Source: Avimonas intestinalis (GTDB lineage: Bacteria; Bacillota; Clostridia; Oscillospirales; Acutalibacteraceae). Taken from it: a stretch of 64,000 nt of DNA. The translations under genes and the position numbers were made by a program. Below are positions 27,560 to 35,892 of this stretch, piece by piece. The number at the start of each line of letters is the position of its first letter. Position 1 is the first letter of the stretch. The notes beneath the pieces were generated by a model. The model searched no databases. It saw only the letters and a list, made by a program, of their open reading frames with translations, and was not told where the DNA came from. The DNA lies in assembly GCA_904380375.1 (NCBI GenBank), contig CAJFID010000005.1, forward strand, positions 1-64,000. Direction: 5' to 3'.

Positions 27560-27580
27560 TATAGATGTTTTCCTTATAAT
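27551..27580 (+). promoter_or_regulatory. Promoter of the araC-family gene
   Basis: TTGACT (27551-27556) and TATAAT (27575-27580) are separated by 18 bases. The -35 is part of the shared motif, so the regulator bound there would probably repress its own gene. Confidence 0.75.
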
Positions 27581-27660
27581 AGAGATAGATCGTTTGGTGA
27601 ATTTGGTTATTTGCTCCCATAGGCGCCGAAGGCGGCGGGCGATCAACAGGAGGTAGCCGG

Positions 27661-28596
27661 ATGAAGAACACCGCCGAAGCATACAATCCCTCGGTCCTGC
27701 ACGAGGAAATCGTCATGCCCAACGCCGATCTCCCCATCAACTTTATTGAGCATCACCGCGACGCGACGGGGCCCTTCTGCATTTTGCACTGGCACAGCGA
27801 AATCGAGCTGGCCTATGTGTCCCAAGGGGTGGTTGCCGTCAACTGCAACTCCGGGACGGTGGAGGCCGGCCCCGGCGACATGGTGTTCATCAACTCCAAC
27901 GAGCCTCACGACTACCATATCCTTGCGGCGCCGATTGAGCTGTTTTGCTGCACGATCGGGCTGCCCCTGTTCCAGGGGCGGTATATCACCGGTTACGAAT
28001 CCCAATTCTCCCCCGGAAGCAGCATCGCCGTGTTTCAAAACCATGTGTCCGGGGACGAGCAGATTAACCGCTACTTCCTGACCATGTGGGAGGAAGGGCG
28101 GACGCAGGAAAAGGGGTATGAGTATGCCGTCAAATCCAACCTCTACGGCATTCTGTCCCTGATGGTCCGCCACCACATTGAATCGACCATATCGAATAAG
28201 CAGTACCTGTATAAAAAGCGGAACCTTGACAGCGTCAACCGGGTGATCCAATACATAGAAGGCCATTACCAGACCGACATCAGCTTAAACGAGCTGGCCG
28301 ACCTGCTGAATGTGAACCGGTTTTACTTCTGCCGGTTTTTCAAGGAGGTGACCGGCTCCACCCCGATTGAATACCTGAACAACTACCGTACCCACCAGGC
28401 GGTTTCCCTGATGCGCCGTCAGCCGGGCTATACGATCACGCAGGTGGCCACCCTGGTGGGCTACAACGATTCCAGTTATTTCGCCCGGGTGTTCAAGCGC
28501 GTCATGGGGGAATCCCCCTCTACCTATAAGGCCCGGGTCGATAAGGAGCTGGGGATTCCCGCGGCGCCCGCCGGGGAACAGGCGGCTGAGCGCTGA
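27661..28596 (+). CDS. AraC family transcriptional regulator
   Basis: 311 residues. The N-terminal half is a cupin-like sensor domain (ILHWHSEIELAYVSQG, GPGDMVFINSNEPHDY with the usual histidines). The C-terminal 100 residues contain two helix-turn-helix motifs: DISLNELADLLNVNRFYFCRFFKEVTG and TITQVATLVGYNDSSYFARVFKRVMGESP in outline, the AraC/XylS signature. AGGAGG lies 7 bases before the ATG. It is transcribed away from the hydrolase operon and is the obvious candidate to bind the motif shared by the three operons. The inducer is unknown, presumably a sugar from the glycan. Confidence 0.92.
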   Translation: MKNTAEAYNPSVLHEEIVMPNADLPINFIEHHRDATGPFCILHWHSEIELAYVSQGVVAVNCNSGTVEAGPGDMVFINSNEPHDYHILAAPIELFCCTIGLPLFQGRYITGYESQFSPGSSIAVFQNHVSGDEQINRYFLTMWEEGRTQEKGYEYAVKSNLYGILSLMVRHHIESTISNKQYLYKKRNLDSVNRVIQYIEGHYQTDISLNELADLLNVNRFYFCRFFKEVTGSTPIEYLNNYRTHQAVSLMRRQPGYTITQVATLVGYNDSSYFARVFKRVMGESPSTYKARVDKELGIPAAPAGEQAAER

Positions 28597-28619
28597 GGCC
28601 GCAGCCGAATAGGACAAAG

Positions 28620-28656
28620 GCAAAAGCCGAGCGGGCTTAACCCGCTCGGCTTTTGC
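28620..28656. terminator. Bidirectional terminator between araC and the amidohydrolase gene
   Basis: Perfect 16-base arms (28620-28635 and 28641-28656, GCAAAAGCCGAGCGGG and its complement) enclose a 5-base loop. The A and T ends of the stem give a T-rich 3' side in both directions, which suits the convergent genes. Confidence 0.88.
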
Positions 28657-28686
28657 TGTGCCGCGACGCCTTTATCAAACGCCGTC

Positions 28687-29460
28687 TTACAGGCCGAACA
28701 GGCCTGCCGCGTTTTTGTAAAAGAGGTTCTCCCAGTCCTTGTCCGGCGTTTCCCGGTAAAGCCGCAGCATCTCCCCATAAAAGGCGTAGCTCCTATCCCC
28801 GTCAATGGGGGCGTCGCTGCCGAAAAGCATCTTGCCGCTTCCGCAGACCTGCATGGCCTTTCGCACCTTATCAAGCGGCACCCAGGTGGTGTCTCCAAAA
28901 AGGTTGTCCGCCTGGGCCACGCAGCGGATAGCCTCCTCGTTATCCGAGCAAAGCCCCATATGCACCATGATAAAGGGCACCGGAGGGAACCGCCGCGCCA
29001 GGGCCAGCAGCTGCTGCGGGCTGGACAAGCGATCCGCCGCCGTGTGGACCGAAACCGGTAGGCTCAGCTCCCGGGCGATTTCCAAATACGGGACATACCG
29101 GTCGTCCTCAAGGGCGAGCCTTGAATAAAAAGGATGGAGCTTGAGCCCCCGGACAAGCTGCCGGTTTTCCCGGATGAACTCGTAAACCCCGGCGGCGGAT
29201 TCGGCAGCAGGCTTGCACCAGAAGGATAGGTACAGCCGCCCGCCGCTTGCCTCCACCTTTTGGAGCAGCTCCCGGTTGGCCTGCACCTGCGGGATCTGCG
29301 CGGGCAGCAGCTCCTCGGCGTCCGCCCGGTATTCGCAGCAGGCCACGGTCGAAACCAGGCCCTTGTCAATGCCGTTGCGGTCCATCTGCTCCAGCAGGGT
29401 GCCATAGGGCAGGGAGAAGATCCCCTGCCTGCCCTCATGAAGATGCGTATCTATAATCAT
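28687..29460 (-). CDS. Amidohydrolase family protein (Amidohydro_2, PF04909-like)
   Basis: 257 residues of a metal-dependent TIM-barrel hydrolase or decarboxylase. Seen in order: the metal pair DTHLHEG at residues 4-10, LKLHPFY, VSVHTAADRL, MVHMGLCSD and the late aspartate in LFGSDAPIDGD. The family includes lactonases and decarboxylases of aromatic or sugar-derived acids; the substrate here is unknown. Its ATG overlaps the stop of the GH13 gene by four bases (ATGA), so the two are translationally coupled and belong to the same predicted AraC regulon. Confidence 0.85.
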   Translation of the reverse strand: MIIDTHLHEGRQGIFSLPYGTLLEQMDRNGIDKGLVSTVACCEYRADAEELLPAQIPQVQANRELLQKVEASGGRLYLSFWCKPAAESAAGVYEFIRENRQLVRGLKLHPFYSRLALEDDRYVPYLEIARELSLPVSVHTAADRLSSPQQLLALARRFPPVPFIMVHMGLCSDNEEAIRCVAQADNLFGDTTWVPLDKVRKAMQVCGSGKMLFGSDAPIDGDRSYAFYGEMLRLYRETPDKDWENLFYKNAAGLFGL

Positions 29461-31259
29461 TGCTTATCCTCCTGAAAGGAAGATGCCTCCTTATGGGAGG
29501 ATGCCTCCCGCAAAGAGGATGCCGCCAGCAGCCGGGCCCCAAAGGGAGCCAGGTTGGCCGCTTCTCCCCCCGAAAACCGTTCGCCGGTCAGCAGGTCGGT
29601 ATACGCCGCCCCCTCCGGCAGCGGGTACGCCGCCGCATCCTGCGCGTTATGGAACAGGCAAAGCACCCGCTCCTGCCCCTGCCCCGCCTCCCGCCAGAAG
29701 GCGGCGGTGCCATGCAGGGGGTCGCAGCCGGCCGACCGGAAATCCCCCCGCAGCAGGGCGGGATGGGCCTGCCGGGTATGGATCAGCAGGCGGAACCAAT
29801 CGGCCAGTTCCCGGTCCTCGGCGCCGAGCTGCCATTTCATAGCCTGGCGGGACTCCAGCTCGTTGCCGCCGTCAAGGGCCGCCTCGTCCCCGTAAAACAG
29901 CAGGGGCATCCCCACATAGGACAGCAGGAAAGCCGCCGCCAGCCGCAGCCGCGGCCTCTGGCGGCCGCAGATTGAGTAAAAGCGGCAGGTATCGTGGTTG
30001 TCCAGGAAATTCATCATGGCCGCCACGTTGTCCCGGCGGTACAGCAGGGCCAGGCGGCCGATGATTTCGGTGAATTCCTGCGCCTGCAGGGAATCCTGGC
30101 CGAAGAAACCCCAAACGGCATACAGCAGCGGGTAATTCATCACCGAATGGAACTGGTCGCGCCCGATCCACTCCGGCGCTTCGTGCCATACTTCGCCGAT
30201 GATGGCCACATCCGGGCGCACCGCCTCCATCTCCCGCCGGAACCGCCGCCAGAAGGTATGGCTCACCTCGTTGGCCACATCCAGCCGGTAGCCGTCCACC
30301 CCATATTCCCGCAGCCAGTACCGCGCGACAGCGAGCAGGTAGTCCGCCGCCTTCGGGTTTGCGGTATTGAGCTTCGGCATCTCCTCAAGGAAAGCAAAGG
30401 ATTCATAATGGTGCCCCTGCTCGTCCTTAACGGGGAACCGATGGATGCAGAACCAATCGGCATACGGGGAGCCCTCCCCCTTTTCCAGCACGTCCCGGAA
30501 GAAGGGGTGCTCCCGGCTCATATGGTTGAACACCAGATCAAGCATCACCCGGATGCCCATGGCGTGGCATTGCGCCACCAGCTCCTTGAAATCCTCGTCG
30601 GTTCCCAGGCAGGGGTCAATGTGATAATACTCAATGGTGTCGTATTTGTGATAGGACAGCGCCGTGAAGATGGGATTGAGATACAGGAGGTTGACGCCCA
30701 GCTCCCGCAGGTACGGGAGGTTTTCAATCACCCCGCGCAGGGTCCCTCCCAGGCGGGAGGAAACCGTCCGGCCGTCCGGCGTCGTCCGTTCTGCCGGCGC
30801 CGGCTCCATCCGGCCCCGCCCCTGGGCAAAGCTGTCCGGGAAAACCTGATAGGCCACGCTCTCCTTCAGCCACTGGGGCACACGCGGCGTGTCCTCCGGG
30901 TGAAGGTACGGCAGCTGGAACAGCCGCTGCCGCCCCCAGCTGTACTGCTCAGAAAAGCCGTCCTGATAAAAATAGGCTGTCTCGCCCGACGCCGCGGTCA
31001 GAAGGAAAAAATAGCCGATCCGGCTGTAGGGGCATTGGAAGGCCATCTGGAAATAGTCGTATCCTCCGGCGCTGTGGCGCTTTTCCAGCATCAGCCGCCG
31101 CCAGGGGCGCTTGGGCTTCGCGTCGTACCGGTCGTCGTAGACCATTTGGACGCCCTGCAAATCCCCACGGGCAGCCCGCAGGACGATGGTCAGCAGCCCG
31201 TCGTCCCCCAAATAGCACCACTCGCTGTCAGCGCGATGATATACCGCTCCTTTATTCAT
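29457..31259 (-). CDS. GH13 alpha-glycosidase, neopullulanase/cyclomaltodextrinase-like
   Basis: 600 residues. The N-terminal 120 residues resemble the CBM34 domain that marks the neopullulanase/cyclomaltodextrinase subgroup. The catalytic barrel shows all GH13 regions: DLVFNHMSREH, GYRLDVANEV (nucleophile Asp), IIGEVWHE (acid/base Glu) and NFLDNHDTCR (third acid). A C-terminal beta domain follows. The end SSLREASSHKEASSFQEDKQ is a low-complexity repeat tail made from three near copies of a GATGCCTCC unit (29477-29525 region). No signal peptide, so it acts on imported alpha-glucans or related oligosaccharides in the cytosol. Confidence 0.9.
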   Translation of the reverse strand: MNKGAVYHRADSEWCYLGDDGLLTIVLRAARGDLQGVQMVYDDRYDAKPKRPWRRLMLEKRHSAGGYDYFQMAFQCPYSRIGYFFLLTAASGETAYFYQDGFSEQYSWGRQRLFQLPYLHPEDTPRVPQWLKESVAYQVFPDSFAQGRGRMEPAPAERTTPDGRTVSSRLGGTLRGVIENLPYLRELGVNLLYLNPIFTALSYHKYDTIEYYHIDPCLGTDEDFKELVAQCHAMGIRVMLDLVFNHMSREHPFFRDVLEKGEGSPYADWFCIHRFPVKDEQGHHYESFAFLEEMPKLNTANPKAADYLLAVARYWLREYGVDGYRLDVANEVSHTFWRRFRREMEAVRPDVAIIGEVWHEAPEWIGRDQFHSVMNYPLLYAVWGFFGQDSLQAQEFTEIIGRLALLYRRDNVAAMMNFLDNHDTCRFYSICGRQRPRLRLAAAFLLSYVGMPLLFYGDEAALDGGNELESRQAMKWQLGAEDRELADWFRLLIHTRQAHPALLRGDFRSAGCDPLHGTAAFWREAGQGQERVLCLFHNAQDAAAYPLPEGAAYTDLLTGERFSGGEAANLAPFGARLLAASSLREASSHKEASSFQEDKQ

Positions 31260-31306
31260 GCTTTCACCGGCCCTTTCTGCGGAATGTCCGGATTCCGGAC
31301 AAGCCG

Positions 31307-31373
31307 ATTATAGAGGACCGCGCGCTGCTTTTCCATGAGAATATTGCCTTGGAGCCGGCCGATATTGACATAT
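31307..31373 (-). promoter_or_regulatory. Predicted AraC-dependent promoter of the GH13-amidohydrolase operon
   Basis: The complement of TTGCC-N11-CGATATTGAC lies at 31344-31369. TATAAT (31312-31307 on the minus strand) follows at 32 bases, with a poor -35 (TGGAAA) at 17-base spacing. The geometry matches the opp and hydrolase operon promoters. The rest of the 31260-31562 gap holds only a GC-rich hairpin near 31470-31500 without a T run. Confidence 0.72.
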
Positions 31374-31562
31374 ACTTCCCCGAAAGGCTTTCCTGCGGGC
31401 GCAGCGCCCGTCTCCCCGGAGGGAGAGGCGGCGCCCCAACCAAAAAGAATGGGCGGCATACCGAACACCGGGCCCTCCCCCCGTGAAGGGAAGGGCCCGG
31501 CGCATCTGTCCGTCGCGCCGGGTCGCGCCGGCGGCATAAGGCTGCCGGAAACAGCGTCCCGG

Positions 31563-32252
31563 CTATTTCCCCTGCCGATTCCGCCGCCGCTGGTACAGCC
31601 AGTAGAACACGGCGGAGCCCGCCGCTAGGAGGACGGTACAGGAAACCGACAGGATAAACATCGGCGAGTCCGGCTGGGTGACGCTGACGCCGACCAGCGT
31701 CGCAAGCGCCAGGGAGGGAAAAAGGCCCAGCACGCTCCCGGCTAGGAACCGGAGATAGGGGATGCGGACCGAGCCGAGGTACAGGCTGACCACATCCCCC
31801 GGGAGGCATCCGACGACCCGAAGGAAAAAGGAGAGAAAAAAGTCGCTTTTCCTCTGCCCTTCCACCATGCGGCGCACCTTGGGATATTTGTCCATCAGCC
31901 CTTGCACAAAAGCTTCCCCCGCAAAGCGGCCGATCCCATAGGGGACCGATACGCAGATCGCCACGCCCGCCAGATTTACCAGCAGCGCCACCGCCGGCGG
32001 GAAAAGGGTGCCCGCTGCGATATATAGGATCACCAGCGGGAAGAGGACGGACAGGCTCTTGACGGCGTAAAGCGCAAGAAGGAGCCCGGCCGCTAGGAAC
32101 GGGTTGTCCGGCGTATAGGACAGCAGATCCTCCACCGACAGATCCCTGCCGTAAAGGAAGAAGGCGACCGCCATCCCCAGGCAGATCAGGAAGGGCAGAA
32201 TCTTCACGAGAAAAAATACGCCCCGTTTGGCCTTTTGGCAAAAATCCGGCAT
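31563..32252 (-). CDS. TVP38/TMEM64 (VTT/DedA-like) family membrane protein
   Basis: 229 residues with five to six membrane segments. The central motif LYIAAGTLFPPAVALLVNLAGVAICVSVPYGIGRFAG in outline and the FFLRVVGCLPGDVVSLYLGS segment with its re-entrant loop match the VTT domain (TVP38/TMEM64, distant DedA relatives), thought to move lipids between leaflets or exchange ions; the substrate is not known. The ATG at 32252 has GGAGGAGG upstream. The DNA upstream carries TTGCTT-17-TATACT on the minus strand (32318-32290). Confidence 0.85.
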   Translation of the reverse strand: MPDFCQKAKRGVFFLVKILPFLICLGMAVAFFLYGRDLSVEDLLSYTPDNPFLAAGLLLALYAVKSLSVLFPLVILYIAAGTLFPPAVALLVNLAGVAICVSVPYGIGRFAGEAFVQGLMDKYPKVRRMVEGQRKSDFFLSFFLRVVGCLPGDVVSLYLGSVRIPYLRFLAGSVLGLFPSLALATLVGVSVTQPDSPMFILSVSCTVLLAAGSAVFYWLYQRRRNRQGK

Positions 32253-32289
32253 GTCCGCCCTCCTCCCGGCTTGAAATCGGATACCATTA

Positions 32290-32318
32290 GTATAGCAAAT
32301 CCGCCGAAGGAAAAGCAA
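32290..32318 (-). promoter_or_regulatory. Promoter of the TVP38-family gene
   Basis: TTGCTT (32318-32313) and TATACT (32295-32290) on the minus strand have a 17-base spacer, about 40 bases before the start codon. The rest of the divergent gap to 32557 shows only a possible plus-strand -10 (TATACT, 32464-32469) for the small gene that follows. Confidence 0.7.
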
Positions 32319-32557
32319 GTTTTTCGGGCCTTTTCCCGAAAGCCGGCGAAATGTGGTTCCGCCTCCGGCGAGGCCAGTTCTCCCATTGGCTGGGATTGCC
32401 GGGGCGCTCCCCTGCGTTCCCCTTTTCCTGCCCTATCCTCTACCCAATCCGCAAAAAAAGGTGTATACTGGGGGGAAGGAAGCGGCCTCCCTTTTCCTTG
32501 GGGCGAAAGCCGCCGTTTCCCTCAGGTACAAGAAAGACGAGAAAGGACGCGTACCAT

Positions 32558-32806
32558 ATGCCTATGCTGTTTGATATCCCTCCCCTTCTCTTTTTCCAAA
32601 GCAAAAACCCCTTCACCGGCAGCCGGGGGGAGTTCCGCTTCCGGGTTGAACCTGGGGACGCCCTTTCGGTGGCAATCTGGCGGGGGCCCTATTGCTATGA
32701 AAAAAGCGAGATCCTGGAAACCAGGGACTTCCCCCTTGACGCCGACGGGCGGGAAGCGATGCTGGCCTGGCTGGAGGAAAAAAGCCGGGAAATCAACGAG
32801 GAATAA
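32558..32806 (+). CDS. Small conserved-looking protein of unknown function
   Basis: 82 residues, acidic, soluble, starting MPMLFDIPPLLFFQSKNPF. The body FTGSRGEFRFRVEPGDALSVAIWRGPYCYEKS and the end AMLAWLEEKSREINEE look like a folded small domain, not chance coding. I recall similar short uncharacterised proteins in Firmicutes but cannot name a family. A GAAAGGA site precedes the ATG and a TATACT lies about 90 bases upstream. It is followed by the HD-domain gene on the same strand after 127 bases. Confidence 0.6.
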   Translation: MPMLFDIPPLLFFQSKNPFTGSRGEFRFRVEPGDALSVAIWRGPYCYEKSEILETRDFPLDADGREAMLAWLEEKSREINEE

Positions 32807-32933
32807 GCGGCGCTTAAGAAGCGCGGGAGCAGCCGAAGGCAATAGGAAAAGCCCTCCCATGGCGCCGAGGCCGGCGGATGCCGGCTGAACAGGCTTCGCC
32901 TGGCCCCTATTTACCCCAAGAAAGGATGGAAAA

Positions 32934-33545
32934 ATGGAATTGAACAGTGCTGTCGCGCAGGCCGAGTTAGAGCGGGCGGGGGAATTGAATCCGGGCCCCT
33001 GGGTAGACCATTCCCGCTTTGTCGCCCTGGCCTGCAAGAATATCGCGTCGCGCTGCCGCGGCTTATCCGCTGACAAAGCCTATTGCTTTGGGCTGCTGCA
33101 CGATATCGGGCGCTATGCCGGGGTAAGCTCCGAAAAGCATCTGCTGGACGGGTACCGCTTTTGCATTGAGCGCGGCTGGCCAAAGGCAGCGCAAATCTGC
33201 ATTTCCCACGCCTTTATGATCCAGGATATCCGCACCTCAATCGGTACCTTTGACGTATCCGAAGAGGAGTATCGATTTATGGCCGAGTTCATTCAAAACG
33301 CGGTCTACGACGATTACGACCGGCTGGTGCAATTGTGCGACGCCTTGGCACTTCCCAGCGGGTTCTGCCTTTTGGAAAAACGGTTTGTGGACGTCGCCAT
33401 CCGGTATGGGACGCCCCCGGCCACCGTGGAGCGCTGGAAAAAAATACGGGAGCTCAAGGATTTGTTTGACGAAAAAATCCACGGCTCGATCTACGACCTG
33501 CTTCCCGGGGTGGTGGAAAACAGCTTCGGCACCCAAAGCCGATAG
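32934..33545 (+). CDS. HD domain protein (predicted metal-dependent phosphohydrolase)
   Basis: 203 residues. WVDHSRFVALAC gives the first histidine, then GLLHDIGRYAG is the HD pair, HLLDGYRFC and ISHAFM supply further histidines, and DDYDRLVQLCDALAL the last aspartate, matching HD-superfamily hydrolases of the kind that act on nucleotides or phosphates. The substrate is unknown. AAAGGATGG precedes the ATG. Confidence 0.8.
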   Translation: MELNSAVAQAELERAGELNPGPWVDHSRFVALACKNIASRCRGLSADKAYCFGLLHDIGRYAGVSSEKHLLDGYRFCIERGWPKAAQICISHAFMIQDIRTSIGTFDVSEEEYRFMAEFIQNAVYDDYDRLVQLCDALALPSGFCLLEKRFVDVAIRYGTPPATVERWKKIRELKDLFDEKIHGSIYDLLPGVVENSFGTQSR

Positions 33546-33739
33546 GCGACGGCTGCGCCGGGCCTTCCCGGCCGAAGCACGGCGCGAGGCGGCTGCCCTC
33601 CTCACCTTTCCGCCCGGGGGACGGGGATGTCGCCGTGGACAGCGCCGAAGGCCGGTCAAAACGGATCCGCGTTTTCCGCTATTAACGAATCCTTTTACGG
33701 ATCTTCATACAAAGAACACATTCCTCCGGTATACTAAAA

Positions 33740-33948
33740 CCATCGTCATAGGAAGCACGGGCCGCAACGGGCTTCCAACGGCGATCGCCTTTTACAAAGA
33801 CAGACAGGCTTTTGTAAAAGGACTTCCTCTTTTTCATTTTACCTATCCCTCTCCTCGTCTTCCGGAAGGAAGACGCCCTTCCAGCATGGAAGGATCTCCT
33901 CTTTCTTCTCTCTCCACGGCGCAGCCAGCTTGGCTGCGCTCTTTTTTT
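33740..33948 (+). ncRNA. Candidate structured small RNA
   Basis: No gene fits the 33546-34213 gap, but this stretch has the layout of an RNA gene. TATACT (33730-33735) could start it, although the -35 is weak. Hairpins follow at 33788-33821 (11-bp CCTTTTACAAA stem), 33857-33874 (GTCTTCC stem with a GGAA loop) and 33877-33893 (CCTTCCA stem). A terminator ends it at 33919-33946. Pyrimidine-rich single-stranded stretches separate the stems. It does not match tmRNA, RNase P, 6S or SRP RNA by eye. Confidence 0.45.
33919..33946 (+). terminator. Rho-independent terminator
   Basis: Arms GCGCAGCCA (33919-33927) and TGGCTGCGC (33931-33939) with a 3-base loop are followed by TCTTTTTTT. It would end the candidate small RNA. 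Confidence 0.85.
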
Positions 33949-33951
33949 CGT

Positions 33952-33988
33952 AAAGGAAAGGCCCGCGTTACCTGCGGGCCTTTCCTTT
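33952..33988. terminator. Perfect 15-bp hairpin, possible terminator
   Basis: AAAGGAAAGGCCCGC (33952-33966) and its complement (33974-33988) enclose a 7-base loop. It directly follows the T run of the preceding terminator. With no strong T run of its own it may act for spoIIR coming from the other side. Nothing else is seen up to 34213. Confidence 0.5.
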
Positions 33989-34213
33989 ATAATCCCTCAT
34001 TACGCTTTTCCGCCAGCTTCAAGACGGGCGGCCGGGGGACGCCGCCGTCCCGGTTTGGCGCGCCTTTCCGTCCGGCCGTCGCCGCCGGATACCCTCCCCC
34101 GGCCCTCTTAGGCGGCTTGGGAGACGGATCCCCCGATCGCGGCGCAGACGGAGGGCGCCGGCTTTATCCCGCTCTGCCAAAAGGGGGATGCTGCTCTGAA
34201 GCGCCGACCGCCG

Positions 34214-34861
34214 TCAGAATGCCGCCGCTTCCTGGGGCGGCGTATCCTCCCCGCGGCCGAACCACTCCTGCAGCTGGCGGCCGATCCCCTCAAAAACCTC
34301 GACCAGCTTAAAGCGCACCTCGTATTTCTGTGGGCTGGTCACGATCTCTTCCTGCTCCGGTTCCAGGACGTCGGAAAGCTCGGCGGCCTGGGTGGCGGCA
34401 GATACGCACATCGGCGGGAACACCACACACCACCAGTTATGGCCCTGCCCGCTCCCAATGGTGATCCGCAGCGCGTCGTAAAAGCCGGCGGGAAGGGTCA
34501 CCGCTTCATACTGCCGGGTGGTAAAATACATGTTCACCAGCGTCGCGTGTACCTCGTAATCATAGCCTTCGTCGTACACCCTCTGCTGGGCGGCGGCCTC
34601 CAGCTCCGGCAGGCGCGCCTGGGCCTGCGCCAGCGCCTCCGCCTCGTTTGCGGCGGTGTCGAACAGGCCCGCCGCCTCTTGCACGATGGTATCCCGTACC
34701 AGGAGCTTGAGCGCCTGGTCCTCGGCGCTGTCCGAATTGGCCAGGACATGCAGCCGGAGCACGCGGCCTCGGATCTCGCCGCATTCCCCGGCAAAGCCGC
34801 ACAACGAAAGCGCCAGGGATAAGCTGAGGGCCATCGCCAGTGCACGCAATAGTTTTGACAT
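34214..34861 (-). CDS. spoIIR: Stage II sporulation protein R
   Basis: 215 residues. SpoIIR is made in the forespore, exported, and triggers the SpoIIGA protease that activates sigma-E in the mother cell. A signal peptide (ALAMALSLSLALSLCGFAG) is followed by the hallmark LRLHVLANSDSAEDQALKLLVRD, and later FYDALRITIGSGQGHNWWCVVFPP. Its presence indicates an endospore former. The gene appears monocistronic. Confidence 0.93.
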   Translation of the reverse strand: MSKLLRALAMALSLSLALSLCGFAGECGEIRGRVLRLHVLANSDSAEDQALKLLVRDTIVQEAAGLFDTAANEAEALAQAQARLPELEAAAQQRVYDEGYDYEVHATLVNMYFTTRQYEAVTLPAGFYDALRITIGSGQGHNWWCVVFPPMCVSAATQAAELSDVLEPEQEEIVTSPQKYEVRFKLVEVFEGIGRQLQEWFGRGEDTPPQEAAAF

Positions 34862-34962
34862 AGAGAAAACCGCCCTTTCCGTCCTCTTGCCGGCGTTGCG
34901 CCGGCTGGATATCCGGAGTATGGGCGGCCAATGCCGGGGTTATGCAAAGAGGTGGAAATATT

Positions 34963-35847
34963 TTACAGTTTCGCCTTCCTCTCAACCCGCGCTCCATCGG
35001 GATCCGGGCGGCAGAGGAAGGTGTCCCGCCAGCGCCGCCGGAGCTCCTGCGCGCAGTGTTCCGCGGCCGTGTGCTCGTCAAACAGGCCGAACACAGCCGA
35101 CCCGCTGCCGGTCATCTGGCACCCGAGGGCATGGTGGGCGCGCATCGTTTTCTTGATCTCCTCCACCTCGGGCAGCCCGGCCACCGCCTCAAACACATTG
35201 CAGAGCTCCCGCCCCACGGCCAGCAGGTCGCCGGAGCAGACGGCCTGCTCCATCGCGGCGCTGCGGGGGACCGGCAGCCCGGCGGCCCCGTCAATCCGGC
35301 GGTACGCCTCCGCCGTGGAAATCCCCGCGTCCGGCTTGGAAACCACAATTGAGCAGGGGAGCAGGTCGGGCAGAGGGGTCAGGATCGTACCGGTCCCGGC
35401 GCCGACCGCCGTCCCGCCCATAAGGCAGAACGGCACATCCGCGCCCACCCGCGCGCCGATTTCGCACAATTCGTCAAGCCGGAGGCGGGTACCCGCCAGT
35501 TCGTTTAAGGCGGCCAGAACGGCCGCCGCATCGGCGCTGCCGCCGGCCAGCCCCGCCCCGACAGGGACGTGCTTATGCACCCGGATACCGATGCCGGGAA
35601 GGGGAAAGCCGGTATGCTCCTGAAAAAACGCGGCGGCCTTCCAGGCGGTGTTGCTTTCGTCGGCGGGGAGGGAAGCCCCGGCAATGGACAGCCGGATCCC
35701 CGGCTCCTCTTCTTTCCAGACGGCGACCGACTCCCGCAGGGAAATCCCCTGGAAAACCGTGCGCAGCAGATGATACCCATCCTCCCGCCGGCCGGTAATC
35801 TCGAGGGTCAAATTGATTTTGGCCGGCGCCGTGGCCGTTACCTCCAT
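34963..35847 (-). CDS. ispE: 4-diphosphocytidyl-2-C-methyl-D-erythritol kinase
   Basis: 294 residues. GHMP kinase of the MEP isoprenoid pathway. The start TATAPAKINLTLEITGRREDGYH, the ATP loop VPVGAGLAGGSADAAAVLAALN and the third motif HHALGCQMTGSGSAVFGLF are all present. The ATG at 35847 has CGGAGGAAA upstream. No other MEP gene is in the window. Confidence 0.93.
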   Translation of the reverse strand: MEVTATAPAKINLTLEITGRREDGYHLLRTVFQGISLRESVAVWKEEEPGIRLSIAGASLPADESNTAWKAAAFFQEHTGFPLPGIGIRVHKHVPVGAGLAGGSADAAAVLAALNELAGTRLRLDELCEIGARVGADVPFCLMGGTAVGAGTGTILTPLPDLLPCSIVVSKPDAGISTAEAYRRIDGAAGLPVPRSAAMEQAVCSGDLLAVGRELCNVFEAVAGLPEVEEIKKTMRAHHALGCQMTGSGSAVFGLFDEHTAAEHCAQELRRRWRDTFLCRPDPDGARVERKAKL

Positions 35848-35892
35848 AGCGTTTCCTCCGTTTTGCAGCGGATGCGTCGGCATCCTGCCGGC

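Noticed and set aside
31470..31500. GC-rich hairpin between the GH13 and TVP38 genes as a terminator
   Set aside because: The stem has no T run on either strand, so termination is not supported.
33857..33874. GGAA-capped hairpin like SRP RNA helix 8
   Set aside because: The asymmetric internal loops of SRP RNA are missing and the stem is plainly symmetric.
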